A stretch of DNA of 64,000 nt, taken from DASXHY01 sp035552155. GTDB lineage: Bacteria > Verrucomicrobiota > Verrucomicrobiia > Limisphaerales > DASXHY01. This document shows positions 35,522-43,784 of this stretch, piece by piece. The translations under genes and the position numbers were made by a program. Numbering within the stretch: the stretch's first letter is position 1; each line of letters starts with the position of its first letter. The notes beneath the pieces are model-generated. The model had not been told where the DNA came from. It saw only the letters and a program-made list of their open reading frames with translations, and did no database searches. The stretch lies in NCBI GenBank assembly GCA_035552155.1, contig DASZLX010000028.1, positions 186,001 to 250,000 of the forward strand. The letters run 5' to 3'.

Positions 35522-35763
35522 CTACAACCCCAAACTGATCAACAATTCCTCCAGAGTCATCCGATGATGATTCGCAATGCTTTTGAGAATTCCGCTGAGT
35601 GTGCCTGGTTTGATGGGATTATGATTCGGGATGACTTCATGATGTTCGCCGTTTTGCTGAGTCGTCACCCGAATATGTGAACCTTTTTGGCGACTTACTT
35701 CGTAACCCAGTTTTCGCAACGCCTTGACCAATTCCGGACCGGAAAGATACGCGGAAGCTTCAT
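35522..35763 (-). pseudogene. hicA: HicA-type toxin with a frameshift near its start
   Basis: Most of the reading frame encodes a HicA mRNA interferase: ELVKALRKLGYEVSRQKGSHIR (catalytic His in GSHIRV), IPNHNPIKPGTLSGILK. The expected start is the ATG at 35763, overlapping the hicB stop, and it reads MKLPRI, the usual HicA N-terminus. At about 35744-35749 the frame then shifts, so the remainder lies in another frame that has no ATG or GTG start, only TTG at 35731. Either the toxin is inactivated, a slippery site restores it, or there is a sequence error. Confidence 0.7.
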
Positions 35764-35972
35764 CGGCTTAGTACTTCATCCCGAACAAAATGCAGCCGGA
35801 TAATTTTGGGGGCAGCCATATTTTCGTCGAAGTAGCAATCCACGGCCTCCTTCACGTTGGCCCGCAACTCATCGAGCGAATCCGCTTCGGTGTGAATACC
35901 CACACCCAAAGCTGACGCGGTATAGCCTCCGCCCACTTCATCTTCACGCACTTCAAAGATGATTTCACTCAT
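35760..35972 (-). CDS. hicB: HicB-like antitoxin
   Basis: This 70-aa protein starts MSEIIFEVREDE at 35972 and contains GGYTASALGVGIHTEADSLDELRANVKEAVDCYF, the HicB partial RNase H-like fold, ending LHFVRDEVL. The start is chosen at this Met; an upstream in-frame ATG would add seven atypical residues. The stop overlaps the hicA ATG. It neutralises HicA. As hicA appears frameshifted, it may now stand alone. Confidence 0.85.
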   Translation of the reverse strand: MSEIIFEVREDEVGGGYTASALGVGIHTEADSLDELRANVKEAVDCYFDENMAAPKIIRLHFVRDEVLSR

Positions 35973-36026
35973 TTCCCAAGGGTAAACTCCCACTATTGGG
36001 AGCGCAAGCTCTCGATTAATCGGAGC

Positions 36027-36794
36027 CTATTTCAACTTCCCCATCAAACTCTTCGCCCGCCGTATCCACACACGGTCCCGGCGACGCTGAAAAGTCGGCG
36101 CATGCACATCGTCTGAAATCACATCACGCAACTCCGCGCGCGCGAGGTCGGGCTGATTGCGCGCGAGGTAAATTTCCGCGAGCTGCACTTTGGCGCGCGG
36201 ATACGAGTGATACTCGGTGACCTGTTTCCAAATCGTGAACGCCCGGTCATGTTCGCCCAACGCCGTGTAAGTCTCGGCCAGCGCCATTTGCGAATAACCG
36301 TAATCGTGCTTCGGGTTTTCCGTCACCACGCCTTCGAGCAACGGCCGCGCTTCGGCCGGGCGTTTGGCGCGCAGCAGGCATTGGCCAAAGTGCGCCCGCG
36401 TGTCGATGTCCTGCGGGTCGCGCTCCATCGCCGAGCGGTAACATTGCTCCGCCTTGTCGAGTTTTCCCTGTTGAAAATAAATATCGCCGAGCTGCGAGTA
36501 ATGATGCGGCTTGTCGAGGTGATGAATCTTGGCCTGAAGCTCCTTGATGCGGCGGCGGTCGACCGCGCCTGGCAGTTCGAAGCCGCGCGTGGCCGACGGG
36601 GTGTCGCGATACACGTAAAGGTAATACAACAACGCCGCCAATCCGAACCCGAAGAAAATGAAGGCTGCCCAAATCCATTCGCGACGCTGCACCGCGTCAA
36701 TGAACATCCAAAGCTGAAAAATGCTGAACAGCACGAACACCGGCGAAGAAAACATCCAATAGCCGACGTTCAGAAAATTTAAGAAGGCCAACAT
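36027..36794 (-). CDS. Membrane-anchored TPR protein
   Basis: This 255-aa protein has two N-terminal hydrophobic helices (about 12-35 and 40-62, in the style of PLDc_N-type segments). They are followed by about four TPR motifs (YSQLGDIYFQQGKLDKAEQCYRSAMERDP, AHFGQCLLRAKRPAEARPLLE, and others). TPRs mediate protein interactions on the cytoplasmic side. The last 60 bases are duplicated at 35453-35512, beyond the hicBA module. Confidence 0.8.
   Translation of the reverse strand: MLAFLNFLNVGYWMFSSPVFVLFSIFQLWMFIDAVQRREWIWAAFIFFGFGLAALLYYLYVYRDTPSATRGFELPGAVDRRRIKELQAKIHHLDKPHHYSQLGDIYFQQGKLDKAEQCYRSAMERDPQDIDTRAHFGQCLLRAKRPAEARPLLEGVVTENPKHDYGYSQMALAETYTALGEHDRAFTIWKQVTEYHSYPRAKVQLAEIYLARNQPDLARAELRDVISDDVHAPTFQRRRDRVWIRRAKSLMGKLK
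36029..36088. repeat. Right direct repeat (3' end of the TPR gene)
   Basis: This partner of 35453-35512 is offset by 576 bp and differs at 6 of 60 positions. Most of the differences do not change the encoded residues. It forms the functional 3' end of the TPR gene. Together the pair delimits a ~576-bp unit holding hicB, hicA and their control region. Confidence 0.75.
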
Positions 36795-36960
36795 CGCTGG
36801 CCCAGCCTAGCCAGCGACAAATACCGTGGCAACGAAAACGTGAGATCAGTGAGCGCCGAAACCCAAATCCGAAGCTCGTAGCACTACGTTCGATTTCGGT
36901 ATCCGGGTTTCTTTCGGACCTTCGAATTTCGGTCCTCGGATTTGTTCCCGCACCCACCCT

Positions 36961-37545
36961 TCACTCCGCCATCGTTTTCTGCGGCGCGGCCTGCCGGTCA
37001 TGTGCGCCCTCACTGATTTCCTCGATCAGCTTGCGATTGAACGCCGGAATGTCCGCCGGCTTGCGGCTCGTCACAATGCCGTTATCCGTCACCACTTCCT
37101 CATCCACCCAATTCGCGCCCGCGTTAATCAGGTCGGTCTTGATAGATGGATAAGAAGTCATGCGCCGCCCCTTCACCGCGCCGGCATCAATGAGCGTCCA
37201 CGGGCCGTGGCAAATCGCGCCGATGGGTTTGCCAGAGTTCACGAATTGCCGGACGAACTCAATCGCCTCCGGATAGAGGCGCAAGTGGTCCGGGTTCATC
37301 ACGCCACCGGGCAGCAACAGCGCGTCATAATTCCGCGCGTTGGCTTCCGCCAGCGGGACATCGACCTTGAATTTGCTGCCCCAATCATCCTCATCCCAGG
37401 CCTTCACTTTTTTCTCCACCGGTGAAACGATGTGCGTTTCCGCGCCCGCGGCTTCCAAAGCCTCCTTCGGGCCGGTTAATTCCACCTGTTCAAAACCGTC
37501 GGCAACAAGAATCGCCACTCTTTTTCCATTCAATTGATTTTCCAT
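36961..37545 (-). CDS. DJ-1/PfpI family protein
   Basis: This 194-aa class I glutamine amidotransferase-like protein has VAILVADGFEQVELTGP, a nucleophile elbow AICHGPW (Cys at about 111), the nearby Glu in the DGFEQ segment and a GANWVDEEVV segment. PfpI/YhbO-like proteins act as stress chaperones, glyoxalases or deglycases. The length and motifs fit the PfpI subgroup. It stands alone between the TPR gene and the pyruvate oxidase-like gene. Confidence 0.88.
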   Translation of the reverse strand: MENQLNGKRVAILVADGFEQVELTGPKEALEAAGAETHIVSPVEKKVKAWDEDDWGSKFKVDVPLAEANARNYDALLLPGGVMNPDHLRLYPEAIEFVRQFVNSGKPIGAICHGPWTLIDAGAVKGRRMTSYPSIKTDLINAGANWVDEEVVTDNGIVTSRKPADIPAFNRKLIEEISEGAHDRQAAPQKTMAE

Positions 37546-37628
37546 ATGTCATTTCCTTTTTATTAAATTGTAGGAGCCGAGGTGATGAGGCTCTGAATTA
37601 AATTGAGCCCCTCATCGGCCGCTACGGG

Positions 37629-39383
37629 TTAGACCAACTCTCTCACCTTATCCTCCAAAATGGTCGTTGCAATTTTCATCCGCTTCGGCGTCCCTCGCGC
37701 CAGTGCTTCCGCAAAATGCAACGCTTGTTTCGCTTCAATCATCGGCGGCATCGGCGGTTCGAACGGATCCACGACCGCCTCGATCAATACCGGACCCGGC
37801 ACCGCCAGTGCATCCTGAATGATCGTGCCGCACGCGGACGGCTCGCTCACCGTCACCCCCACGCCGCCGCAGGCGCGCGCGAACGCGGCGAAATCGATGG
37901 GGTGCAAATCGCACGCGAATTCCGGATTGCCGAGAAACACCATCTGCTCCCATTTGATCTGGCCGAGCGAATTGTTCTTGATGACCACCACTTTGATCGG
38001 CAGTTGATATTTCACCGCCGTCACGAAATCAGCCATCAACATCGAGAATCCGCCGTCGCCCACGAACGCCACGCATTGGCGCTCCGGGAAAGCGATCTGC
38101 GCCGCGATGGTATAAGGCAGGCCGTTCGCCATCGTCGCCAGCGTCCCGGAGAGCGAAAACTTTTGCCCGCGCCGCGCCTGTATCTGCCGCGCGAACCACG
38201 TCGCAATCGTGCCGCTGTCGCAGGACACGATCGCGTCGTCACGTAAATATTTGCTGAGCTCCCACGCCACCACCTGCGGCTTCATCGGTTTGTCATCGCG
38301 CGTGCCCCGTTCCTCCATCAACTCCCACCATTTTTTCATTCCGCGCTGCGCCTTTTTCAAAAAGGTGCGCTCCCCATTGCGGCGCAAGAGCGGCAGCAAC
38401 CGGCTCAAAGTGCTCCGGCTATCGCCCGCCAGGCCGACCTCAACCGGACAACGCAGCCCGATGCGGGCCGGATCCAAATCAATTTGCACCGTGCGCGCCT
38501 GGCCCGGCTTGGGATAAAATTCCATGTACGGAAACGAAGTACCCACCATCAATAGCGTATCGCAGGCTTCGATCGCTTCGTGCGATGGCCGGGTGCCCAG
38601 CAGCCCGATACCTCCCGTCGTGAATTCGCAATCATCCGGCACGCACGCCTTGCCGAGCAGCGCCTTGATGATCGGCGCGCCGAGCTTGTCGGCCGCGGCG
38701 ATAAGCTCATCGGTGGAATTCAACGCCCCGCGACCGGCCAGGATCGCAACCTTTTTGCCCTCATTGAGAATTTTCGCGGCGCGTTTCAAATCTTCATCGG
38801 ATGGCAGCCCGGCGCGGCGGGCGAACACTTCAAGATTGTGCCCGGGAATATTTCTCGCCGAACGCACGCCTTTCTTCACCGGCATGGATTGTGTGTCCGT
38901 GGGAAAATTAATGTGCGCCACGCCCCGGCGGCTCAAAGCGGTGCGGCACGCCAGGTGCGTGACGTTGCAAACGTGTTCCGGCCCCATCACGCGCGTGTTG
39001 TAAACCGCTACATCCATGTAAACCCGGTCCAGGTCCAAGTCCTGTTGCGCATGGGTATCGATGAGATCGTGAAAATGATGTCCGGTGATGGCGAGCACCG
39101 GCGCACCGTCCATCTTGGCGTCGTAAAGGCCGTTAAGGAGATGAATTCCGCCCGGACCCGAGGTCGCGAGACACACCCCGAGTTTGCCGGTGTACTTCGC
39201 ATAGGCGCACGCCATGAAAGCCGCCGATTCTTCGTGGCGCACCTGCACAAATCGAATTTTTTCCTGCCGTTTGCGCAACGCCTCCAGGATTCCATTGATG
39301 CCATCGCCGGGCAGACCGAACACGACTTCCACACCCCATTCCATTAGGACCTCGATTAAAACATCTCCTGCGGTAGTTGCCAT
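37629..39383 (-). CDS. poxB: ThDP-dependent pyruvate oxidase/dehydrogenase (quinone)-like enzyme
   Basis: This 584-aa protein starts at 39383 (MATTAGDVLIEVLMEWGVEVVFGLPGDGINGI). It contains the catalytic Glu in VRHEESAAFMACAYAK, TSGPGGIHLLNGLYDAK and a central FAD/nucleotide-type domain. The ThDP-binding motif runs GDGGFSMLMADFVTAVKY...KNNSLGQIKWEQ in short segments. It most resembles pyruvate oxidases (PoxB), which decarboxylate pyruvate to acetate at the membrane. Other ThDP enzymes of the acetolactate synthase superfamily are possible. It is monocistronic. Confidence 0.8.
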   Translation of the reverse strand: MATTAGDVLIEVLMEWGVEVVFGLPGDGINGILEALRKRQEKIRFVQVRHEESAAFMACAYAKYTGKLGVCLATSGPGGIHLLNGLYDAKMDGAPVLAITGHHFHDLIDTHAQQDLDLDRVYMDVAVYNTRVMGPEHVCNVTHLACRTALSRRGVAHINFPTDTQSMPVKKGVRSARNIPGHNLEVFARRAGLPSDEDLKRAAKILNEGKKVAILAGRGALNSTDELIAAADKLGAPIIKALLGKACVPDDCEFTTGGIGLLGTRPSHEAIEACDTLLMVGTSFPYMEFYPKPGQARTVQIDLDPARIGLRCPVEVGLAGDSRSTLSRLLPLLRRNGERTFLKKAQRGMKKWWELMEERGTRDDKPMKPQVVAWELSKYLRDDAIVSCDSGTIATWFARQIQARRGQKFSLSGTLATMANGLPYTIAAQIAFPERQCVAFVGDGGFSMLMADFVTAVKYQLPIKVVVIKNNSLGQIKWEQMVFLGNPEFACDLHPIDFAAFARACGGVGVTVSEPSACGTIIQDALAVPGPVLIEAVVDPFEPPMPPMIEAKQALHFAEALARGTPKRMKIATTILEDKVRELV

Positions 39384-39648
39384 AATATCAAGTGTTGTGC
39401 ATTGATTGTCAGCTGGGCCGCTGAACGTGCGGCTATTAATCCGTGCCTCCATTTGGGTTGAGAATCCATTGGGGATTTTGCCCCATGGGAGAACGTGATG
39501 TAATGGCGGGCGCAGCCTTCATGCCGCGTGACGTTTCACGTTTGACGCAAAACTTTGATTGCCCATGTGAACGCATTCCCTCATCTTGTCCACAAAACTC
39601 GGTGGTCCGAATTGGCTCCGCGGCGGCATAGGCGGGCCGAAGCAACGC

Positions 39649-41064
39649 ATGATTGGCAATTTGCTGCAACCTGAGCTCGTGGATTTGATCGCGAAACGGG
39701 ACTTCGCGCAGTTGCGCGCCATTCTCTGTGACTTTGCCCCGGTGGACATTGCCGAGATTTTTTTCGATTTAGGCCCGGAGGACGAGGCAGTCCTGCTGCG
39801 CATCCTGCCCAACGACGTCGCTGCCGAGGTTTTCGAATACTTGCCGATCAGTGACCAGGAACAAACGCTGCACGCACTCGGCACGGAAAAAGTGGCGCAA
39901 ATCCTCAATGACATCGCCCCCGACGACCGCACCGCCCTGCTGGAGGAATTACCCTCCGCCGCCACGCAAAAATTGCTCGCGCTGCTCCAGCCCGAGGAAC
40001 GCAAAATCGCCACCGACCTGCTCGGCTATCCCAAAGGCTCGATTGGCCGCCGCATGACGCCTCACTACGTCGCCATCCAACAGAATTGGACCGTGGCGGA
40101 AGTCCTGGCGCATTTGCGCGAAGAAGCCGACAAGCGCGAAGCGGTAAGCCAGCTTTACGTGGTCGACAGCAAGGGGCATCTCGTCGATTACGTGCGCTTG
40201 CGGAACCTGGTGGTCGTGCCGTTGCAAACCTCCGTGCTCGAGCTGCTGGAAAATCAATTAATTTTCCTGCGCGCCACCGACGACCAGGAAACCGCCGTCG
40301 CCACTTTTAAGAAATACGACTCCACCATTCTGCCGGTGGTCGATTCGAAAGAAGTGCTCGTCGGAGTGGTTACGGTGGACGATGTGCTGGACGTCGCCGA
40401 ACGCGAGGCCACGGAGGACATTCAGAAACTCGGCGGTGTCGAAGCCCTGGATTTGCCCTATCTTAGAACCAATTTCATCGGCATGGTGCGCAAGCGCGCG
40501 CCCTGGCTGGTGATTTTGTTCCTGAGCGAAATGTTGACCTCCACGGCCATGACTTTTTTCCAGGATGAAATCGCCAAGGCCGTGGTGCTGGTCCTGTTTT
40601 TGCCGTTGATCATGTCGAGCGGCGGCAATTCCGGCTCGCAGGCCACCACCCTCATCATTCGCGCCATGGCTCTGGGAGAAATAACACTTCGCGACTGGTG
40701 GTGCGTGATGCGGCGGGAAATTTTATCGGGCTTTGCGCTGGGAGCAATCCTTGGTGTGATCGGTTTTGCTCGCATTACCACCTGGCATTTCGTCTTTGAT
40801 CGCTCCACCGGCGGCATGTATGGGCCTTACTGGTGGCTGGTGGGCCTCACCATTTTATTTTCGCTCATCGGCGTCGTCCTCTGGGGCAGCCTTTCCGGTT
40901 CCATGCTGCCGTTTGTGCTGAAGCGCGTCGGACTCGACCCCGCGGCATCATCCGCGCCCTTTGTCGCGACGCTCGTCGACGTGACGGGCGTGGTGATTTA
41001 TTTCAGCGTGGCCTACGCGGTTTACCTGAAGCACGTCCCACTACCCGTCACACATGGTCCATAA
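39649..41064 (+). CDS. mgtE: Magnesium transporter MgtE
   Basis: This 471-aa protein starts at ATG 39649; an upstream TTG would add an unrelated leader. The N-terminal MgtE domain (about 1-120) is helical. Two CBS domains (about 125-245, YVVDSKGHLVDYVRL and LPVVDSKEVLVGVVTVDDVLDV) sense Mg. A five-helix membrane domain carries LPLIMSSGGNSGSQATTLIIRA, the pore signature. It imports Mg2+ under control of cytosolic Mg. No M-box was recognised upstream. Confidence 0.92.
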   Translation: MIGNLLQPELVDLIAKRDFAQLRAILCDFAPVDIAEIFFDLGPEDEAVLLRILPNDVAAEVFEYLPISDQEQTLHALGTEKVAQILNDIAPDDRTALLEELPSAATQKLLALLQPEERKIATDLLGYPKGSIGRRMTPHYVAIQQNWTVAEVLAHLREEADKREAVSQLYVVDSKGHLVDYVRLRNLVVVPLQTSVLELLENQLIFLRATDDQETAVATFKKYDSTILPVVDSKEVLVGVVTVDDVLDVAEREATEDIQKLGGVEALDLPYLRTNFIGMVRKRAPWLVILFLSEMLTSTAMTFFQDEIAKAVVLVLFLPLIMSSGGNSGSQATTLIIRAMALGEITLRDWWCVMRREILSGFALGAILGVIGFARITTWHFVFDRSTGGMYGPYWWLVGLTILFSLIGVVLWGSLSGSMLPFVLKRVGLDPAASSAPFVATLVDVTGVVIYFSVAYAVYLKHVPLPVTHGP

Positions 41065-41128
41065 AAGCATCTCAAAAAAATTTATCTCTGTGTTTGTGTG
41101 GAACGTGGCAAAGCACTAGAATGTCCTC

Positions 41129-41311
41129 ATGCAAACAGAAGTAGAATCGACGGATCGCGGACCGGCAGATTATGTCGCTTTCGGCGCCACTTTTATCGGC
41201 AGCATTCTCGGAGCAGCAGGTGTAGTAACAACTACCGCCAGCGTGGCCATCCTCGGATTGATTTTGATGCTCCTCGGAAGCATTTATCTGGCAGTGACGG
41301 AACCTTATTAA
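41129..41311 (+). CDS. Small two-helix membrane protein, 60 aa
   Basis: MQTEVESTDRGPADYVAFGA leads into two hydrophobic helices (about 16-36 and 38-56) with a glycine-rich turn. There is no recognised family. The ATG lies about 65 bp after mgtE on the same strand. Its coding character (a clear hydrophobic pattern and a polar N-terminus) supports a real small gene, though without homology it remains tentative. Confidence 0.5.
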   Translation: MQTEVESTDRGPADYVAFGATFIGSILGAAGVVTTTASVAILGLILMLLGSIYLAVTEPY

Positions 41312-41443
41312 GGCACGAGTGCTTTGGGCTCCCTGATTCCCGGCACTTTTTTCACGAAAAAAGAATCTGGAAATTGCCCCTCCGGGCAAAACGCAGTCAC
41401 GATCGCAATGATCGCGCTCGAATTACTGAACGAATAATTTTCC

Positions 41444-42598
41444 ATGAAAATTAAACTCCTGCCGGTCCTGCTTATTGCTTCACTGCCCGCCGCCTGCCCC
41501 GCCGCCGGCACTTTGACCGTCACAGCCGCCAATAAATTACAAATCCCGCGCGCCAGCCAGACCATCGAAATCTCCGGCAAAGACCTCGCGCCGCTCGGCG
41601 CCAAAAATCTCGAGATGATCCACGTCAAGGACAGTTCCGGCAAAGAACTCCTCTGCCAGGCCGTCGACACGGACTACGACGACTATCACAAGCCCGACAT
41701 GGTTATCTTCCAGGCGGATTTCGCGCCCGGCGAAACAAAAAATTTCACCGTGAGCGGCGGCAAAAAACACACCTACAAGAAAGAGGACTTCAAAGCCTAC
41801 GGCCGGTTCGTGCGCGAACGGTTCGACGATTTCGCCTGGGAAAACGATCTCATCGCTCATCGCACCTACGGCGCCGCGCTCATCACCTGGAAAGGCGAAC
41901 CACTCACCAGCAGCGCCATCGATGTCTGGTCGAAAGACACTTCCCGGCTCGTCATCAACGATTGGTATATGATCGACAATTATCACAGCGACCAGGGCGA
42001 GGGCTGCGATGATTATTCCGCGGGCTCCACGCGAGGCGATGGCGGGATCGGTCTCTGGGCCGCCGACCGGCTCGTGCCCCCGCTCAACTTCACCGCTTCG
42101 CGCGTGCTGGCCAACGGCCCCATTCGCGTGTTGTTTGAACTGGATTATCCAGCGCTCGACGCGGACGGCACGAAAATCACCGAGACCCTGCGCGTCTCGC
42201 TCGATGCCGGCAGCCAGATGGATCATTATCTCGCCACGTTCAAAGGCGGCAACGGGCCGCTCACCGCGGCAGTAGGTCTTAAGAAAGTCTCCGGTGAAGA
42301 AAAAGATTTCCATCGCGATCAGGGAACACTGGCCAGTTGGGAGCCCATGGAAAAAAATATGGGCATGGAAGGCGTCGCCGCCATTGTGGACCCGAAAGCG
42401 CTCGTGAAGGAAACGGACGACAAAGAGAATAATTTGGTCCTCGTAAAAACGGACGCGAACGGCGCGATTTCCTATTGGGCCGGCTTCGCTTGGGATCGCC
42501 CCGGCAAAATCGCGAGCCAGGACGCCTGGAAAAAATACGTGAGCGACTTCGCGCAAGGTATCAATTCGCCCATCGAAGTCAGTGTCTCCGGGCAATAG
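41444..42598 (+). CDS. DUF4861 family exported protein
   Basis: This 384-aa protein has a signal peptide (about 1-21). Its beta-rich body carries DUF4861 features: GRFVRERFDDFAWENDLIAHRTYG, SSAIDVWSKDTSRLVINDWY and GCDDYSAGSTRGDGGIGLW. DUF4861 proteins occur in polysaccharide utilisation settings (for example uronate-rich glycans) and may be lyase- or binding-type. No carbohydrate neighbours are seen here, so the substrate is open. Confidence 0.78.
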   Translation: MKIKLLPVLLIASLPAACPAAGTLTVTAANKLQIPRASQTIEISGKDLAPLGAKNLEMIHVKDSSGKELLCQAVDTDYDDYHKPDMVIFQADFAPGETKNFTVSGGKKHTYKKEDFKAYGRFVRERFDDFAWENDLIAHRTYGAALITWKGEPLTSSAIDVWSKDTSRLVINDWYMIDNYHSDQGEGCDDYSAGSTRGDGGIGLWAADRLVPPLNFTASRVLANGPIRVLFELDYPALDADGTKITETLRVSLDAGSQMDHYLATFKGGNGPLTAAVGLKKVSGEEKDFHRDQGTLASWEPMEKNMGMEGVAAIVDPKALVKETDDKENNLVLVKTDANGAISYWAGFAWDRPGKIASQDAWKKYVSDFAQGINSPIEVSVSGQ

Positions 42599-42613
42599 AA
42601 TTCCTGCCGGTAG

Positions 42614-42694
42614 GGCTGAGCTGCTGCTCAGCCTTTATATTCCGAGACGAAATCTCGTAGGACAGGCATCCTGCCTGTCTCCATCTTATTTTCG
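42614..42694. repeat. Tandem short palindromes and dispersed GACAGGC element (copy 1)
   Basis: A GGCTGAGC/GCTCAGCC hairpin occupies 42614-42633. A second palindrome, GACAGGCA/TGCCTGTC, spans 42661-42679 and is followed by CTCCATCTTATTTTCG. The second part recurs almost unchanged at 52337-52372. The element lies between two convergent genes. Confidence 0.6.
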
Positions 42695-43192
42695 CCCTCT
42701 CACCGGCATCAACCCAAAGTGCAGCACCACCCACACCGGCACCGCGAATAACGCAATCGCCATCACATACTCCCATCGCCACTCCAGCACCCGCGCCTGG
42801 ATCGGAAAAATGGTAATCATGAAGTAATTCGCGAAGCGCGTGTGCCCAAGGAACGCTCCATATCTCGGATACTTTCGCCGCAGCCCGCTGATAAACGCCA
42901 CGACTCCCAGCCCCAGCACCACGAACGTCACGAATAAATTCACCGGCAGCATGGCGCCAAGTTCCAGCCGCGCTGCCCCCGTCGCGTGCGGCCGAAAGTA
43001 AGGATACAGCCACTGGCAACTCGCCCACGTGAAGCTGAAGCCCGTCTGGATCGCCGTGCGGAAATTCGCCTTCGACGAAGTCATCTCGTTGAGCAACAGC
43101 GCAAAGTACAGCGGCACGATGCCCCAAATCAGCGCCGTTTCCGTAAATGGCGTCCGAATCAATTGTGTGAAAGCCACCCAGTAGGAATGCAT
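42686..43192 (-). CDS. Hypothetical integral membrane protein, 168 aa
   Basis: Four hydrophobic helices are visible (about 15-32, 75-100, 118-130, 140-160), with a polar central loop rich in aromatic residues. The protein starts MHSYWVAFTQLIRTPFTETALIWGI. No family is recognised. The topology could suit a small transport or sensing subunit, but nothing around it supports a role. The downstream end touches the dispersed GACAGGC repeat. Confidence 0.65.
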   Translation of the reverse strand: MHSYWVAFTQLIRTPFTETALIWGIVPLYFALLLNEMTSSKANFRTAIQTGFSFTWASCQWLYPYFRPHATGAARLELGAMLPVNLFVTFVVLGLGVVAFISGLRRKYPRYGAFLGHTRFANYFMITIFPIQARVLEWRWEYVMAIALFAVPVWVVLHFGLMPVRGRK

Positions 43193-43234
43193 CGTCGCAC
43201 GTGATTACCGCCGATGGCCGGGGACGGCCCGCGT

Positions 43235-43639
43235 TTATTGCACCTTCGCCTTAATTTCGCCGACGATATTCGTGGCGACATCTTCCACCTTCTGCGCGCC
43301 TTCCTTCACCTTGGCCGACATATTCGTCGCCAGCGACGTGGTTTTGCCCGCCACGTTCGTGGCAAAATTGCCGACCTTTTGCGCGCCTTCCTTGCCGGCC
43401 TCCATCACCTTTTGCCCGGCATCCTTCACCGCATCTTTAGTCTTATTCGCGGCGTCCTTGACCGCATCTTTAGTCTTATTCGCGGCGTCCTTGACCGAAT
43501 CGGTGGCTTTTTGCGTCGCGTCTGTTGTATCCTGCGCCAATTGCGCCACCGGCGATTTTTTCTCACAACCACTGGCCAGCATCGCGAGCAAGCCAATCAT
43601 CAGCAACGCCGTTTGAAAATTTAATGAGATTTCTTTCAT
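43235..43639 (-). CDS. LEA-like repeat lipoprotein
   Basis: This 134-aa protein starts at 43639 (MKEISLNFQ). A lipobox (LASGC, Cys at about 25) predicts lipidation. The mature part is Lys/Ala/Asp-rich with 11-residue helical repeats (DAANKTKDAVK twice, then DAGQKVMEAGK, EGAQKVGNFATN). This is typical of group 3 LEA-like or YtxH-like amphipathic helices that may protect membranes or the envelope. A 33-bp perfect tandem repeat encodes two of the units. Confidence 0.75.
   Translation of the reverse strand: MKEISLNFQTALLMIGLLAMLASGCEKKSPVAQLAQDTTDATQKATDSVKDAANKTKDAVKDAANKTKDAVKDAGQKVMEAGKEGAQKVGNFATNVAGKTTSLATNMSAKVKEGAQKVEDVATNIVGEIKAKVQ
43429..43494. repeat. Perfect 33-bp tandem duplication in the LEA-like gene
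   Basis: Unit 43429-43461 is repeated exactly at 43462-43494, adding one 11-residue helical repeat. The absence of any mismatch points to a recent or still unstable duplication. Confidence 0.8.
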
Positions 43640-43784
43640 AGTTTTTTCAGAGCACATCTCGCCGCCGCAAATCCTGGACCGGAACATACCCGCAGGCAAC
43701 CCAGGCGACGGAAAACTTTGTTTCCTTCGTTCCCTTCCCTTGACCTTATCTGTGTTTCATCTGTGCTCACCTGTGGCTAAAACT

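Noticed and set aside
36697..36957. 86-aa minus-strand frame upstream of the TPR gene
   Set aside because: Made of repeat-like AATCCGAA/TTCGGATT strings and overlapping the TPR gene start; not protein-like.
39384..39648. Mg-sensing M-box or other riboswitch upstream of mgtE
   Set aside because: No recognisable conserved helices; the short open frames here are not protein-like.
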